This document shows positions 14,941 through 23,283 of a stretch of DNA of 64,000 nt, in pieces (the first letter of the stretch is position 1; every line of letters begins with the position of its first letter). Origin of the DNA: Pirellula sp. SH-Sr6A (GTDB taxonomy: Bacteria; Planctomycetota; Planctomycetia; Pirellulales; Pirellulaceae). The DNA lies in assembly GCF_001610875.1 (NCBI RefSeq), contig NZ_CP011272.1, positions 1,035,988-1,099,987 on the forward strand, read 5' to 3'. The notes under the pieces are model-generated. The model did no database searches. It saw only the letters and a program-made list of their open reading frames with translations, and had not been told where the DNA came from. The position numbers and the translations under genes are program-made.

Positions 14941-15773
14941 GCAGCATAGACTTATCCATGCCAAATGACTGGGCTCGCGACTACGAGGACTTCGACTTCC
15001 TGCATTCGCTTCCTTTCGCTGATGACGAATTGATGATGCTGGTTGGCGAGTTCAACGAAACTCGTCTTGACCCCAAAGTCGTTTTGAAGACTGAAAACCA
15101 GCGGAATATGGGAAGTTGCAGAGGTCACAGTGGTAGCACTGGTCTCGAATGGATTCGCTCGCTTGCAACGGGGCAACCATCTCCTCAACTCTCTCGGATG
15201 ATGATGTACGTTGAGACACAGAGACGCGACGGAATCACTCGCGACGCTGGTTCAACTATTGGCAACGGCATCAAGCAGATGATCGAGGTAGGTATCTGCG
15301 AGGAGTCGCTTTGGCCGTACCCGAACAGTTACACACAGCAACGTCCTTCAAACTGGCGAGCAGTTTTGGAAAACTCTGCACCAAACAAGATTGTGAGTGC
15401 GAAGCAAATCAAAAGCTATGACGCTATGCGTGTATTCTTTGGATCGAATCAAGGATTCGTGGATTGCGGTATTTCTTGGCGTCAGTCCTACGCAGCTCCA
15501 GTCGTTGAGTCGTTTAGCGGCGGAAGTGGTGGGCACGCGATTGCGTTGATTTGCTTAAGCGAGCGTTTGGACTCGCAAGGTAGACCATACGTGTGGATGT
15601 TGAATTCCCACGGATTGAGTTCTGGAGTCAACGGATGGTCTGAATGGTCACCGAAATTTATTGAGCAAGCGCTGCGGCACAACTGGAGCGAGTTCATCGC
15701 AGTTTCCGACATGCCCGCTGCGAAACCTCGCAAGTTCTCACTCGAAGACTGGAAGTCAAAACTGAGGGTTTAA
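14937..15773 (+). CDS. Papain-like (C1 family) cysteine peptidase
   Basis: 278 residues from GTG 14937. All four papain active-site elements are present: Gln55 and Cys61 in TENQRNMGSCRGHSG, His200 in GGSGGHAIALI, and Asn223 in WMLNSHGLSSGVNGW. No signal peptide is visible, so it would need a holin to reach the envelope. It lies between membrane-protein genes and no recognisable peptidoglycan hydrolase is in the phage, so it is the best endolysin candidate; cleavage of a proteinaceous cell-surface layer is possible. A head-maturation role is less likely given its distance from capsid genes. Confidence 0.8.
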   Translation: MSSIDLSMPNDWARDYEDFDFLHSLPFADDELMMLVGEFNETRLDPKVVLKTENQRNMGSCRGHSGSTGLEWIRSLATGQPSPQLSRMMMYVETQRRDGITRDAGSTIGNGIKQMIEVGICEESLWPYPNSYTQQRPSNWRAVLENSAPNKIVSAKQIKSYDAMRVFFGSNQGFVDCGISWRQSYAAPVVESFSGGSGGHAIALICLSERLDSQGRPYVWMLNSHGLSSGVNGWSEWSPKFIEQALRHNWSEFIAVSDMPAAKPRKFSLEDWKSKLRV

Positions 15774-15775
15774 CC

Positions 15776-16189
15776 ATGCTTGATCGATTAGTTCCGCTCG
15801 GAATGTACATGCTCGCGGCGACGGTCGTGCTTGGTTGTCCAGCAACGAAGCCGGTTGACCTGAAGCCTATTCCACCAGTGGAACCAGCGACGGTTTCGCA
15901 ACCGATGCAAGCGGCAGAGATCCCAGGATCAAAGGCGGTCGAACCGACAATCATCGTGCACTCGGCATCGTTCGATTGCCCTGCATGCGACAGATGGATT
16001 GCAGTCGAATTGCCAAACTGGAAGAGTCTCGGGTGGAAGATCCCCAAGCCAGAAAAGGACGCTATCGCAGGTAAACGCTATCCGTGGTTTGAGATCATCG
16101 ACGGGGACGGGCTTCATTTCGAAGTCAATGATTACCTGACAAAGAACTCGTATGAAGTAGCCCGGAAGAAAGCACTAGGCAGCAAGTGA
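15776..16189 (+). CDS. Lipoprotein with a CPAC thioredoxin-like motif
   Basis: 137 residues. The N-terminus MYMLAATVVLGC is a lipoprotein signal with a lipobox (LG-C). A Pro/Glu-rich linker follows (~25-55), then TIIVHSASFDCPACDRWIAV, a CxxC in a thioredoxin-like strand-turn-helix setting, and WKIPKPEK. It may be an outer spanin or an envelope thiol protein that reduces disulfides. Its neighbours are the cysteine peptidase, which needs a free thiol, and a holin-like gene. Confidence 0.6.
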   Translation: MLDRLVPLGMYMLAATVVLGCPATKPVDLKPIPPVEPATVSQPMQAAEIPGSKAVEPTIIVHSASFDCPACDRWIAVELPNWKSLGWKIPKPEKDAIAGKRYPWFEIIDGDGLHFEVNDYLTKNSYEVARKKALGSK

Positions 16190-16196
16190 GGTTTGA

Positions 16197-16568
16197 GTGC
16201 ATGGAATCACAACAGAGGAAATCATTTTCCACTCGCTTGTCTGGGGCATCGGCTTTGCGGCGTCGCTGGGTAGGAGCAGCCGTAAGCGCGGTCGTGTCTC
16301 TCTCTGGGACATCGTTAATACTGGTTGCGCAAGTGGGTTTATCGCTTTCGGGATTGTTACTCTTTTTTTCGGTGGTGCTACTCGTAGTGGCGCCTTTAAT
16401 TGGCCTGCACTTGGTATCGCGGCATTGATCGGTGCCGTCGGTGAAGAGCGGGACAAGCTCGGAAAGGCGGCTTTGACTCGCGCATGGGAAGCGGGACGAG
16501 TATTCTTCTCGCAATCGAACTCTTCAAAGCATGATGACGACAGGAAGGAAGTCGACAAGCAAAAATGA
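16197..16568 (+). CDS. Holin-like membrane protein
   Basis: 123 residues from GTG 16197. Hydrophobic segments lie at ~9-24, ~44-60 and ~67-82 (GCASGFIAFGIVTLFFGG and FNWPALGIAALIGAVG), with a charged C-terminus rich in Asp and Lys. Size and topology fit a class I or II holin. It follows the peptidase and lipoprotein genes, supporting a lysis cassette. Confidence 0.6.
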   Translation: MHGITTEEIIFHSLVWGIGFAASLGRSSRKRGRVSLWDIVNTGCASGFIAFGIVTLFFGGATRSGAFNWPALGIAALIGAVGEERDKLGKAALTRAWEAGRVFFSQSNSSKHDDDRKEVDKQK

Positions 16569-16945
16569 CGTTCAGTGTTGCAACTCGAAACTTGACGATG
16601 CACAAGGGCGCCGATTGGAGCGAGTCGTTTTCTATTGAACTCGATGATACACCGATCGACCTTACAGGCTATCTGTTCGAGGGGCAGGCGCGTCGCGAGG
16701 AAAATAGCGATCCACCGCTCGCCTTCGAATTCACGTTTACACACTCTGTGGATAACTTGTCGATAACCGTATCTGTGCCGTGGGAGACTATCGAAGAGGT
16801 GGATACAGGCCCGAAGCCTGACAGCGGAGAGAGCCAGCTCTGGTATGACTTCTTCGTCATCGAGCCAAGTGGCAATCGAACGAAGTTTCAAACGGGTTGC
16901 GTGACGATCTATCGCTCTATCACGGAGTCGCCTGAAACTCCATGA
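16565..16945 (+). CDS. Baseplate/fibre-attachment protein, BppU N-domain-like
   Basis: 126 residues. The pattern LTMHKGADWSESFSIELDD then PIDLTGYLFEGQARRE recalls the immunoglobulin-like N-terminal domain of lactococcal phage BppU and many fibre-connector proteins. It overlaps the tail-fibre gene start by 4 bases. It probably links fibres to the tail tip. Confidence 0.6.
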   Translation: MTFSVATRNLTMHKGADWSESFSIELDDTPIDLTGYLFEGQARREENSDPPLAFEFTFTHSVDNLSITVSVPWETIEEVDTGPKPDSGESQLWYDFFVIEPSGNRTKFQTGCVTIYRSITESPETP

Positions 16946-18003
16946 GCAGCTACGTCATCAAGGTAACAGAGTCTCCACGGTACTCAGTGAAGATTGCCAA
17001 GGGGACAGGACCGCAAGGGCCAGCCGGAAGCGGTATGGAGCCGATCGCCGACGATCGATTGGTTGGTAACGTCTCAGGGACGGCTGCCGTTCCGACCGCA
17101 CTTACTACCTCCCAGGTGAAGGAGCTTCTCGGCTACCTGGTACTTGCGGATCTGCAAGCCGCACTTGCAGAATACTCGACAACTTCACAGATTGTTGCTG
17201 CATTTGCTCCCATCGTTCACAGCCATCCGATTTCCGATGTTACGAATCTTCAAACGGCACTAGACGGGAAGCAACCGAGCGACGCCGACCTATCAGCGAT
17301 TGCTGCATTGTCGGGTACAGGCTTCGCGCAGCGTACTGGCTCAAATTCCTGGGCTTTGATTACGACCGTTCCACAAACGAACTTGAACAACACATTCTCT
17401 CAGCCTCAGACTGTCCAGAAGTCGCTATCAGTAATATCTGAAGGCTCCAACTTTCAGGGCATCCGAGTGTCGGATGCAACGGCTACGCTTGGGAAAATTG
17501 GCCAAGTCATCATGGGATACCCAGGCTACTACGACAATGATCTATTGATTCTGTATGATGGCCAACCCGCAATGTCTTGCAATTCCGGCGCTGTGGTGGC
17601 ATACAAGAATCTTCGTGTGCAGTCGTCCGGCACATCATCGACCATCGACATGGGGAATAACGCGAACAATGCTCTCGTTTTTAGTACTACCGGGGCGCCA
17701 GGTCTCCGTATTAGTGCTTTGACGCAACTTGCCTTCGCGATCAATTTCTCGAATCAGATCACGCTAACCGCATCCGCATTTACGATCACCCCAGCGACCA
17801 CCGTAAATGGAACATTGGCATGCGGAGCAACATTCTCCGTAGGGACTTACACCGTGGCAACGCTCCCAAACGCCTCCTCTAACGCAGGAAGAGAAGCACA
17901 GGTTACTGATAGCAGCGTTACTACGTACAGAAGCAACGTTGCAGGCGGCGGAACTTCTCGGGTGAAGGTATTCTCAAACGGGCTGAATTGGTTGGTTAAC
18001 TAA
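16942..18003 (+). CDS. Tail fibre protein
   Basis: 353 residues. A short collagen-like GPQGPAG sits near residue 28, then repeats typical of trimeric fibres (IVHSHPISDVTNLQTALDGK), beta-rich Thr/Ser/Asn sequence and a C-terminal NGLNWLVN cap common in fibres. It likely recognises the cell surface. It is coupled to the BppU-like gene before it and the accessory gene after it. Confidence 0.75.
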   Translation: MSSYVIKVTESPRYSVKIAKGTGPQGPAGSGMEPIADDRLVGNVSGTAAVPTALTTSQVKELLGYLVLADLQAALAEYSTTSQIVAAFAPIVHSHPISDVTNLQTALDGKQPSDADLSAIAALSGTGFAQRTGSNSWALITTVPQTNLNNTFSQPQTVQKSLSVISEGSNFQGIRVSDATATLGKIGQVIMGYPGYYDNDLLILYDGQPAMSCNSGAVVAYKNLRVQSSGTSSTIDMGNNANNALVFSTTGAPGLRISALTQLAFAINFSNQITLTASAFTITPATTVNGTLACGATFSVGTYTVATLPNASSNAGREAQVTDSSVTTYRSNVAGGGTSRVKVFSNGLNWLVN

Positions 18004-18536
18004 TGACTACAACACCATACGAATTATTGGCACGATTTAATGCAGATGGAACCATCGCGGGCGTTCATGTTCGCCACCTGCTGACAGTCGGAGAGAAAGC
18101 GATTGAGCTTGATCCCGTACCTCTATCCGACACTTCCGATCCTGCCTTCACACAGTTCGCAGAAGCGTTTGCAGCGGCGGCGGTCGCAGAGAGGGACGCA
18201 TTGCAGGCACAACTCGCGACAGCACAAGCTCGCATTGCAGAGCTTGAAGAAGCATTGCCGTGGAATCCCAGGATCATGGAAGCCAAAGCGTTTGTCGCTC
18301 GCATCACAGCGAGTGAGATGCTTACACTGGCTGGCTCGCAAGACGAAACCGTCCAGGGGATAGTCGGTATGCTCACGCAGTGGGTAGCAAATGATTGGCC
18401 GATCATTCTGGATTCGCCGGAGATGCAGCAAGCAATCGGCTACTTAGGGCAAGCAGGGATTGTGACATCGGATAGAGTCGCGGAGTTGCTGCGCGATTGC
18501 GTGCGGTCTGAAGCTCACGTTGCGGACGGGCAATAG
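18003..18536 (+). CDS. Tail-fibre-associated protein
   Basis: 177 residues. TPYELLARFNADGTIAGVHVRHLL opens a small beta domain, followed by an Ala/Glu coiled coil (~50-85) and a helical end. Proteins of this pattern after fibre genes are fibre chaperones or tips. No precise family. Confidence 0.5.
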   Translation: MTTTPYELLARFNADGTIAGVHVRHLLTVGEKAIELDPVPLSDTSDPAFTQFAEAFAAAAVAERDALQAQLATAQARIAELEEALPWNPRIMEAKAFVARITASEMLTLAGSQDETVQGIVGMLTQWVANDWPIILDSPEMQQAIGYLGQAGIVTSDRVAELLRDCVRSEAHVADGQ

Positions 18537-18614
18537 CGGATTGTTCATCCTCACTTGATTTTTGACAGCCTGTCACAGACAAGACGATGCACCGAACACG
18601 TCCGCAATTGACTC

Positions 18615-18648
18615 GCACCCCTCTTTTGTGGGTGCTGGAATCTTTTTC
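18615..18648 (+). terminator. Rho-independent terminator after the fibre genes
   Basis: GCACCC-N9-GGGTGC (18615-18635), then a T-run at ~18643-18648. It ends the lysis/fibre transcript. Confidence 0.5.
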
Positions 18649-18669
18649 TAAAAAGTGTGCGCATAGTTC

Positions 18670-18698
18670 TTTACTCTTGCCGATAGTGTGTGTATAGT
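18670..18698 (+). promoter_or_regulatory. Promoter of the small-gene block
   Basis: TTTACT (18670-18675), a 17-base spacer, TATAGT (18693-18698), about 40 bases before the first small gene and after the terminator. Confidence 0.5.
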
Positions 18699-18739
18699 TA
18701 CAGCATCACCGCAACGGACACCAACCAGGAGACGGCAAA

Positions 18740-18979
18740 ATGATTACTGAAGTGCACAGCGTTACAGCGGAGTATCTTGGACAAGTTGATTTGGGTGCAC
18801 CGTGCTTTGCGGTCAAAATTGTCGACATCAAGCCAAACGCAACTGTACACAACAAAGTTCTTTTTCGGTCGCGAGTTGCTGGTTCTTTCCAAATCGGGAA
18901 GAATTACGAGGTAGAGGCCGTCATAAGCCAAGAGTCGAAGGAAAGTCCAAGGATTTACGAAGTGTTGAAGGTTGCGTAG
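18740..18979 (+). CDS. Hypothetical small protein, first of the small-gene block
   Basis: 79 residues with a good ribosome site (CAGGAGACGG). Beta-rich, possibly an OB-like barrel (FAVKIVDIKPNATVHNKVLF, GKNYEVEAVI). No family recognised. Confidence 0.5.
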   Translation: MITEVHSVTAEYLGQVDLGAPCFAVKIVDIKPNATVHNKVLFRSRVAGSFQIGKNYEVEAVISQESKESPRIYEVLKVA

Positions 18980-19167
18980 TGACGAACGAGAGAAAGAACA
19001 TAACCCAACCACCAGATTGGTGGAGGGTTTTTGAAGAGGAAGCACAAAAGGCAGGTGTAAGCCTATCCGAATGGATTGGCGAGGCGTGCGTGGAGAGGCT
19101 TCCGTGGAAGATTCGAAAGAAGCTGAGCGAGCGTCCGCCAGCTAATAGACCGAAGAAATCAGAATAG
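18979..19167 (+). CDS. Small helical protein, ribbon-helix-helix-like
   Basis: 62 residues from GTG 18979, overlapping the upstream stop. WWRVFEEEAQKAGVSLSEWI is like the helical part of CopG/Arc regulators. Basic Pro/Lys tail. Confidence 0.4.
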   Translation: MTNERKNITQPPDWWRVFEEEAQKAGVSLSEWIGEACVERLPWKIRKKLSERPPANRPKKSE

Positions 19168-19198
19168 CGGATGGTTTAGCGGCACGGGGAGGAGTGGT

Positions 19199-19594
19199 AT
19201 GGGTACGCGAGCAGATTTCTACATTGGTACAGGCGAAAATGCCGAGTGGTTGGGGAGTGTTGCGTGGGATGGGTATGAATGGCAGGAAGACAATGATTGC
19301 CCTTTGATGAAAGCAGCAACAGAGCAAGAGTTTCGCGAAGCGGTGGCGGCGATCGCAGTAAAACGCAAGGACTGGACATCTCCACAGCAAGGCTGGCCTT
19401 GGCCGTGGGATAATAGTTTTACTACAGATCGCGCATATGCTTTTTGCGATGGAAAGACTCAATGCTTTGAGTTTGGCGAGCTACCTTCAGAGAATGAAGA
19501 AGACGATCTGGCCAAGACGGTTGGTTGGCCCAACATGAAAGACCGGAAGAATGTGACTATGGGTCCACGTTCCGGAATTATGCTTTTCGGTTGA
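19199..19594 (+). CDS. Hypothetical phage/plasmid protein
   Basis: 131 residues. It opens MGTRADFYIGTGENAEWLGS and continues WDGYEW, then WPWPWDNSFTTDRAYAFCDG. I recall this opening in hypothetical proteins of proteobacterial mobile elements; the function is unknown. Ribosome site GGGGAGG upstream. Confidence 0.55.
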   Translation: MGTRADFYIGTGENAEWLGSVAWDGYEWQEDNDCPLMKAATEQEFREAVAAIAVKRKDWTSPQQGWPWPWDNSFTTDRAYAFCDGKTQCFEFGELPSENEEDDLAKTVGWPNMKDRKNVTMGPRSGIMLFG

Positions 19595-20042
19595 TTGTTG
19601 ATTAGAAGTGCGGAGTAGCCAGCCGCTAGTGGAAATACCAAATGTGAGAGAGGGCAACGGTGAGCACGCAAGTGAGCCCCTTTTCAGCGACGAGACCGAT
19701 AAGTTGCTGACGGAGCTGGGATCGGAACGCAGCGATCGCAGATGACGAAAAATGGTTATTGGGAGGCACGAAACAACCGACGATTCGGGGCCGCATTGCG
19801 ATGTAAAGCAATGCGGTACAGGTCGAGGATGCCAAATGGTTTCGGAGGCGTGACAGGTCGGAGAGACGGCCAAACGGATCGGCGGCGTGAAAACTGGAGG
19901 CATCTGGTGATTAGCGTAGGGAGTCCTAGTTTGGCGGGGAGTTGATCGCTCCGTCGAATGAAGCAGGTTCGAATCCTGCCCGATCCACTTACAATTCGAT
20001 GCACCGACAACAGAGGCTTTAGCAGCCGCAGGGATTCGAAAC
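19595..20042. other. Gene-poor stretch with spacer element and tRNA-like end
   Basis: About 450 bases. It contains a GCGG-N9-CCGC copy at 19610 and a tRNA-like structure at 19876-19987. A 67-codon plus-strand frame from 19742 exists, but its Arg-rich composition is unconvincing. Confidence 0.45.
19876..19987 (+). ncRNA. tRNA-like element with an enlarged, non-canonical body
   Basis: A perfect 7-bp acceptor-like pair GGATCGG (19876-19882) with CCGATCC (19980-19986), followed by A, encloses a perfect T-arm GCAGG-TTCGAAT-CCTGC (19963-19979). Between them ~80 nt include GGAG-TTGATCG-CTCC and TAGG-GAGT-CCTA hairpins but no standard D-arm/anticodon-arm order. It may be a decayed or specialised tRNA-like RNA. 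Confidence 0.4.
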
Positions 20043-20597
20043 ATGTCCGCAAATACCGAAGAAAAAGTACACGTCGAATGCGAAAAGAAAACTGTGCTGG
20101 AAGTACGAGTTCGACGCCCGCTAGGTGTTGCTAGGGTGGTACTGGACGGATTGATGCCTACCAGGGAGGGAGAGTCTGGAGGTCGCGTCTTTGTGGATAG
20201 TGAATACGGCGACTGGTCTTACGCTTGGTACTCCATCGGTAAGCAATCTCTTGCCAAGTTCTTAGCTACTTGCGACTACGACTACATAGGTCGCAAGTTT
20301 CTTGGTGGGAAGTTCTATGTCCGAGACGACGAAGGAACAGTGAGCGAACTTCGCAAAGTTGTCTTACAGATGCGGCGGCAAGGCGATCTGTCAAAAGACA
20401 AGTCGCGGCATGAATGGGAGTTGATCGAGCAACTCGAAGATGGGTACATCGACTGGCGTGGATACGTTGACGAAAGCAATTTGTGTGAGGCGTGGGAGTA
20501 CGGAGTAACAAAACCAGATCCGCAATTCATGGCGTTTTGGAATCAGCTTTGGGTTCCGCATATTGTTCCGGCTTTGCTGGACATAGATGCCAAATAG
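20043..20597 (+). CDS. Hypothetical protein
   Basis: 184 residues, alpha/beta composition with many Trp and Tyr (EYGDWSYAWYSIGKQSLAKF, EDGYIDWRGYVDESN). CGCAGGGA lies ~8 bases upstream of the ATG. No family recognised. Confidence 0.55.
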   Translation: MSANTEEKVHVECEKKTVLEVRVRRPLGVARVVLDGLMPTREGESGGRVFVDSEYGDWSYAWYSIGKQSLAKFLATCDYDYIGRKFLGGKFYVRDDEGTVSELRKVVLQMRRQGDLSKDKSRHEWELIEQLEDGYIDWRGYVDESNLCEAWEYGVTKPDPQFMAFWNQLWVPHIVPALLDIDAK

Positions 20598-20649
20598 CAA
20601 GTCATTGCGGCACATTCAGAATTTTGGAAGTGATGGAGGGAAAGTACAC

Positions 20650-20865
20650 ATGAAGATGTTGTCGAGCATTAAAAATCCTCGCAAATTGAAGAAGCGATGG
20701 AAAAAATTAGTAACAAAAAGCTGCTTAAATAATCTTGGGGAGCAACGTCAGCAATTTATGAGTTGGCGTCTTCGTTGGAATCCACCGAGTGGTTGGATCG
20801 TGTCAGTCGTGGCGAATCGACGACAATTCGATAGGATGCAAAAACGTTTGGTTAGTGCGGCCTAG
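20650..20865 (+). CDS. Small basic protein
   Basis: 71 residues from ATG 20650 with GGAGGGA upstream; very Lys/Arg-rich with Trp (RKLKKRWKKLVTKSCLNNL), likely nucleic-acid binding. An in-frame ATG at 20587 is an alternative. Confidence 0.4.
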   Translation: MKMLSSIKNPRKLKKRWKKLVTKSCLNNLGEQRQQFMSWRLRWNPPSGWIVSVVANRRQFDRMQKRLVSAA

Positions 20866-20881
20866 ATAACGGCATGGGGGA

Positions 20882-21103
20882 ATGATGGACGAAAGCATGT
20901 TTCCGTTTGTAGTAACCGGAGTTGCATTTATACCTGTAGAGTGCACGGTTCACGTAAAAGCTCAGAACAAAAAGCACGCTATGAAGCTGGCTGAAATGGA
21001 GTTTGAGAGGTCGAGCAGTAAATCCGAGTTTATCGTGCATAACTCGCACGAAGAAGGAGCCGTGTTCGATTTTAAAGCAGGCGATGCGTATCGAGACGGA
21101 TGA
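20882..21103 (+). CDS. Small hypothetical protein
   Basis: 73 residues preceded by a spacer element. FPFVVTGVAFIPVECTVHVK is followed by KKHAMKLAEMEFERS, a beta-then-helix layout. It overlaps the next gene as ATGA. Confidence 0.45.
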   Translation: MMDESMFPFVVTGVAFIPVECTVHVKAQNKKHAMKLAEMEFERSSSKSEFIVHNSHEEGAVFDFKAGDAYRDG

Positions 21104-21579
21104 AAACCACTTTAGAGAATCAGAGGCAAGCAATGCCAGATATACAAGTAAAAAAGGAAAGTGCCAACAAGCCTTGCGGAACCCAAGGGGTTAGTGCGTT
21201 TGCAGATTATTTCACGGACCCATCCGGTAGGACTGTTACTCGGAGAGGAACACCCTACTGCGTTTCCTGCAAGGAATTGACGAACGAAAGTTACAAAAAC
21301 CATCCGTTATTGCGATGCTGGAATTGCAATCATGTGATGTGGGATTTACGTGCTTCTGATGCGAAGGCTGAACCAACAGAACAAGAGATGCGACAGTTCA
21401 TCGAAGAGCATGCTCAAGGTCTTGAAATGCACGCTCGTTCGTATCGTGACGTCCTGCGTTCTAGCAATTCTCGACTTTTGAAGTACGCATACGAGATGGC
21501 AGTTGAATCGGAACGAGTATTCAACGATCAGGCAGACAGGGCAGAAACAAGTGCGGCACAGTCCGCTGAGGGGGAGTGA
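21100..21579 (+). CDS. Hypothetical protein with zinc-ribbon-like cysteines
   Basis: 159 residues (149 if started at ATG 21133, which has GAGG upstream). CVSC...CWNC pairs near residues 60-80 suggest a zinc ribbon; the C-terminal half is a charged helix. Its end contains a variant spacer motif. Confidence 0.5.
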   Translation: MKTTLENQRQAMPDIQVKKESANKPCGTQGVSAFADYFTDPSGRTVTRRGTPYCVSCKELTNESYKNHPLLRCWNCNHVMWDLRASDAKAEPTEQEMRQFIEEHAQGLEMHARSYRDVLRSSNSRLLKYAYEMAVESERVFNDQADRAETSAAQSAEGE

Positions 21580-21872
21580 TGTTTGCAGAAGTGAAGTTTA
21601 GCACGGGAAGGCATTATTTATCCGTGGCGGGAATAGCAGTGGCTATGGAGGGTGATGCGTGTCGACATCACCTACCGGATGAAGCGGCTGAACCCATTCC
21701 GCAACAAGAGCTTGAGAACGCGATGATTGGAGACAAGAAAGCTTCCGAGCTACCGCTAGATGTTGTTCGTTGGTTTCGCGGGGAGCGTTGGTCTGAAAAG
21801 TCGCTTCAGTGGGCAGCCGATCAGATTAACAAGTTTGCAATTGCGGTCCCAACCACCGCATCGGAGGAATGA
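21579..21872 (+). CDS. Hypothetical protein
   Basis: 97 residues, ATG in a GTGATG overlap with GGGGAG upstream. It contains KKASELPLDVVRWFRGERW. No family recognised. Confidence 0.45.
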   Translation: MFAEVKFSTGRHYLSVAGIAVAMEGDACRHHLPDEAAEPIPQQELENAMIGDKKASELPLDVVRWFRGERWSEKSLQWAADQINKFAIAVPTTASEE

Positions 21873-22087
21873 TGGATGCCGTGTTGCATAACATCACGCT
21901 CAAGTCAGCTAACTTTCGCATTCCTGATGGTGAATACGAAGGTATATGGGGAGGTTATGGAGTTGAGTTCAGGACTGATGTAGGGATTTTTGCAGCGCGA
22001 TGCAACATGGGAGTCAGAGGAAACGCTGTCCCCTGTGTCGTGTCGGTGATTGACGGAAAGTTTTCAGTAAGAGTCAAAAAAGAATAG
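21869..22087 (+). CDS. Small beta-rich protein
   Basis: 72 residues, coupled to the preceding gene (GGAATGATG). All-beta composition with Gly (GEYEGIWGGYGVEFRTDVGI). No family recognised. Confidence 0.45.
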   Translation: MMDAVLHNITLKSANFRIPDGEYEGIWGGYGVEFRTDVGIFAARCNMGVRGNAVPCVVSVIDGKFSVRVKKE

Positions 22088-22149
22088 CGGTCTTGAACGC
22101 CGCTTCGAATAACCACGTGCACCGAAGTGTGCCGCAATTGGGAGGCAAT

Positions 22150-22893
22150 ATGAGCAAATCAAAAAGCGTAGTTAGCTTTGGCGGTGGGGTTAATTCCACT
22201 GCGTTGCTCGTTGGTCTTTATGAACGCGAAGAAAGACCGGATGCTGTTTTGTTCGCTGACACTGGTGGGGAGAGACCGGAGACATACCAGCACGTTCGAC
22301 GCATGTCTGAGTGGTGTGTTGGTGTAGGTTTTCCCGAGATTGTTACGGTATCGAAAGGCATAACTTTGGAGCAAGATTGCTTGGATCGCGAGACGCTTCC
22401 AAGCAAAGCTTTTGGTTTCCCAAGCTGTTCCGATCACTTCAAAGTTCGCCCACAGAAAAAGTGGATAGCGGAATCGGGATGGAAGGATGTTGTCTGGCTG
22501 ATTGGAATTCACAAAGGCGAGATTCAAAGAGCCAAGAAAAATACAGATCCCTTTGTGCGATTTCCGTTAATCGAATGGGGATGGGGTCAAGAAGACTGCG
22601 TTGATGCGATTCGATGCAATGGTTTGCCGATCCCTCCAAAGTCAGCTTGCTTTTTTTGTCCTTCGATGAAGAAGCAGGAGATCCTCGAATTGAAAAGAGA
22701 CAATCCAGAGTTGTTCGAAAGGGCAGTAGAAATGGAACGAAACGCAAAGGAAGCTGGGACGCTAACAACGACAAAAGGTTTGGGTAGGCGATTTAGCTGG
22801 GAGTCTTTAGCGAAAGCAGACGAAGCTCAGTTGCGACTCCCGATTTTCGACGACTCGCAGCCACCTATATGCGATGTTTGTATTGATTGGTAA
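22150..22893 (+). CDS. PAPS-reductase-like PP-loop ATPase
   Basis: 247 residues with GGGAGG upstream. The PP-loop is VSFGGGVNSTALLVGL, followed by LFADTGGERPETY, the pattern of PAPS reductases, DndC and relatives. Four Cys in SACFFCP and CDVCIDW could bind a metal or Fe-S cluster. These enzymes adenylate or reduce sulfur substrates. In phages they may act in sulfur-based DNA or tRNA modification, but no dnd partner genes are nearby. The stand-alone cassette position suggests an accessory gene. Confidence 0.75.
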   Translation: MSKSKSVVSFGGGVNSTALLVGLYEREERPDAVLFADTGGERPETYQHVRRMSEWCVGVGFPEIVTVSKGITLEQDCLDRETLPSKAFGFPSCSDHFKVRPQKKWIAESGWKDVVWLIGIHKGEIQRAKKNTDPFVRFPLIEWGWGQEDCVDAIRCNGLPIPPKSACFFCPSMKKQEILELKRDNPELFERAVEMERNAKEAGTLTTTKGLGRRFSWESLAKADEAQLRLPIFDDSQPPICDVCIDW

Positions 22894-22928
22894 TCAGTGC
22901 GGCCTGAGTATCGGCAAGGGAGAGAACA

Positions 22929-23162
22929 ATGAGAGATGACAATGCGGCGAAGATCGTAGAGCAACTCGACAAGTGCCAGCCGTGCACTGATGACACTCTC
23001 TACCTTCCGGTTGAGTGCGTCGGTGAGATTATTCGGCTTGCTTTGTCGATGCGATCCAGGATCGACGAGCTTGAATCAACTCGCGAAATGGAACAGATAA
23101 AGCCGCGTCGCGGAAGAGTGACAGAAGATGGACTGTTGCTGTTGAACGAAGACAAAGACTAG
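22929..23162 (+). CDS. Small hypothetical protein
   Basis: 77 residues after a spacer element; acidic and helical (IIRLALSMRSRIDELESTRE) with a CQPC pair. No family. Confidence 0.45.
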   Translation: MRDDNAAKIVEQLDKCQPCTDDTLYLPVECVGEIIRLALSMRSRIDELESTREMEQIKPRRGRVTEDGLLLLNEDKD

Positions 23163-23190
23163 CGGCTGTTAAGACGGCAAGGGAGATGAA

Positions 23191-23283
23191 ATGCAATTAG
23201 CGTTTGAAGTAATGATTGTTGCATGTGGTTGTTTGGCAGCGTGGGGAATGTGGAAGGACAGGAATAATGACATCGTTTTGTAG
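23191..23283 (+). CDS. 30-residue membrane peptide
   Basis: The start MQLAFEVMIVACGCLAAWG is a single membrane helix, ended by WKDRNNDIVL. It follows a spacer element and GGGAG ribosome site, which is why I accept so short a gene. It overlaps the next gene. Confidence 0.4.
   Translation: MQLAFEVMIVACGCLAAWGMWKDRNNDIVL

Noticed and set aside
19595-19987. Possible tmRNA
   Set aside because: The 3' end has a T-arm and acceptor, but no plausible tag-peptide frame ending in Ala-Ala and no matching 5' GGGG-type start at the right distance were seen.
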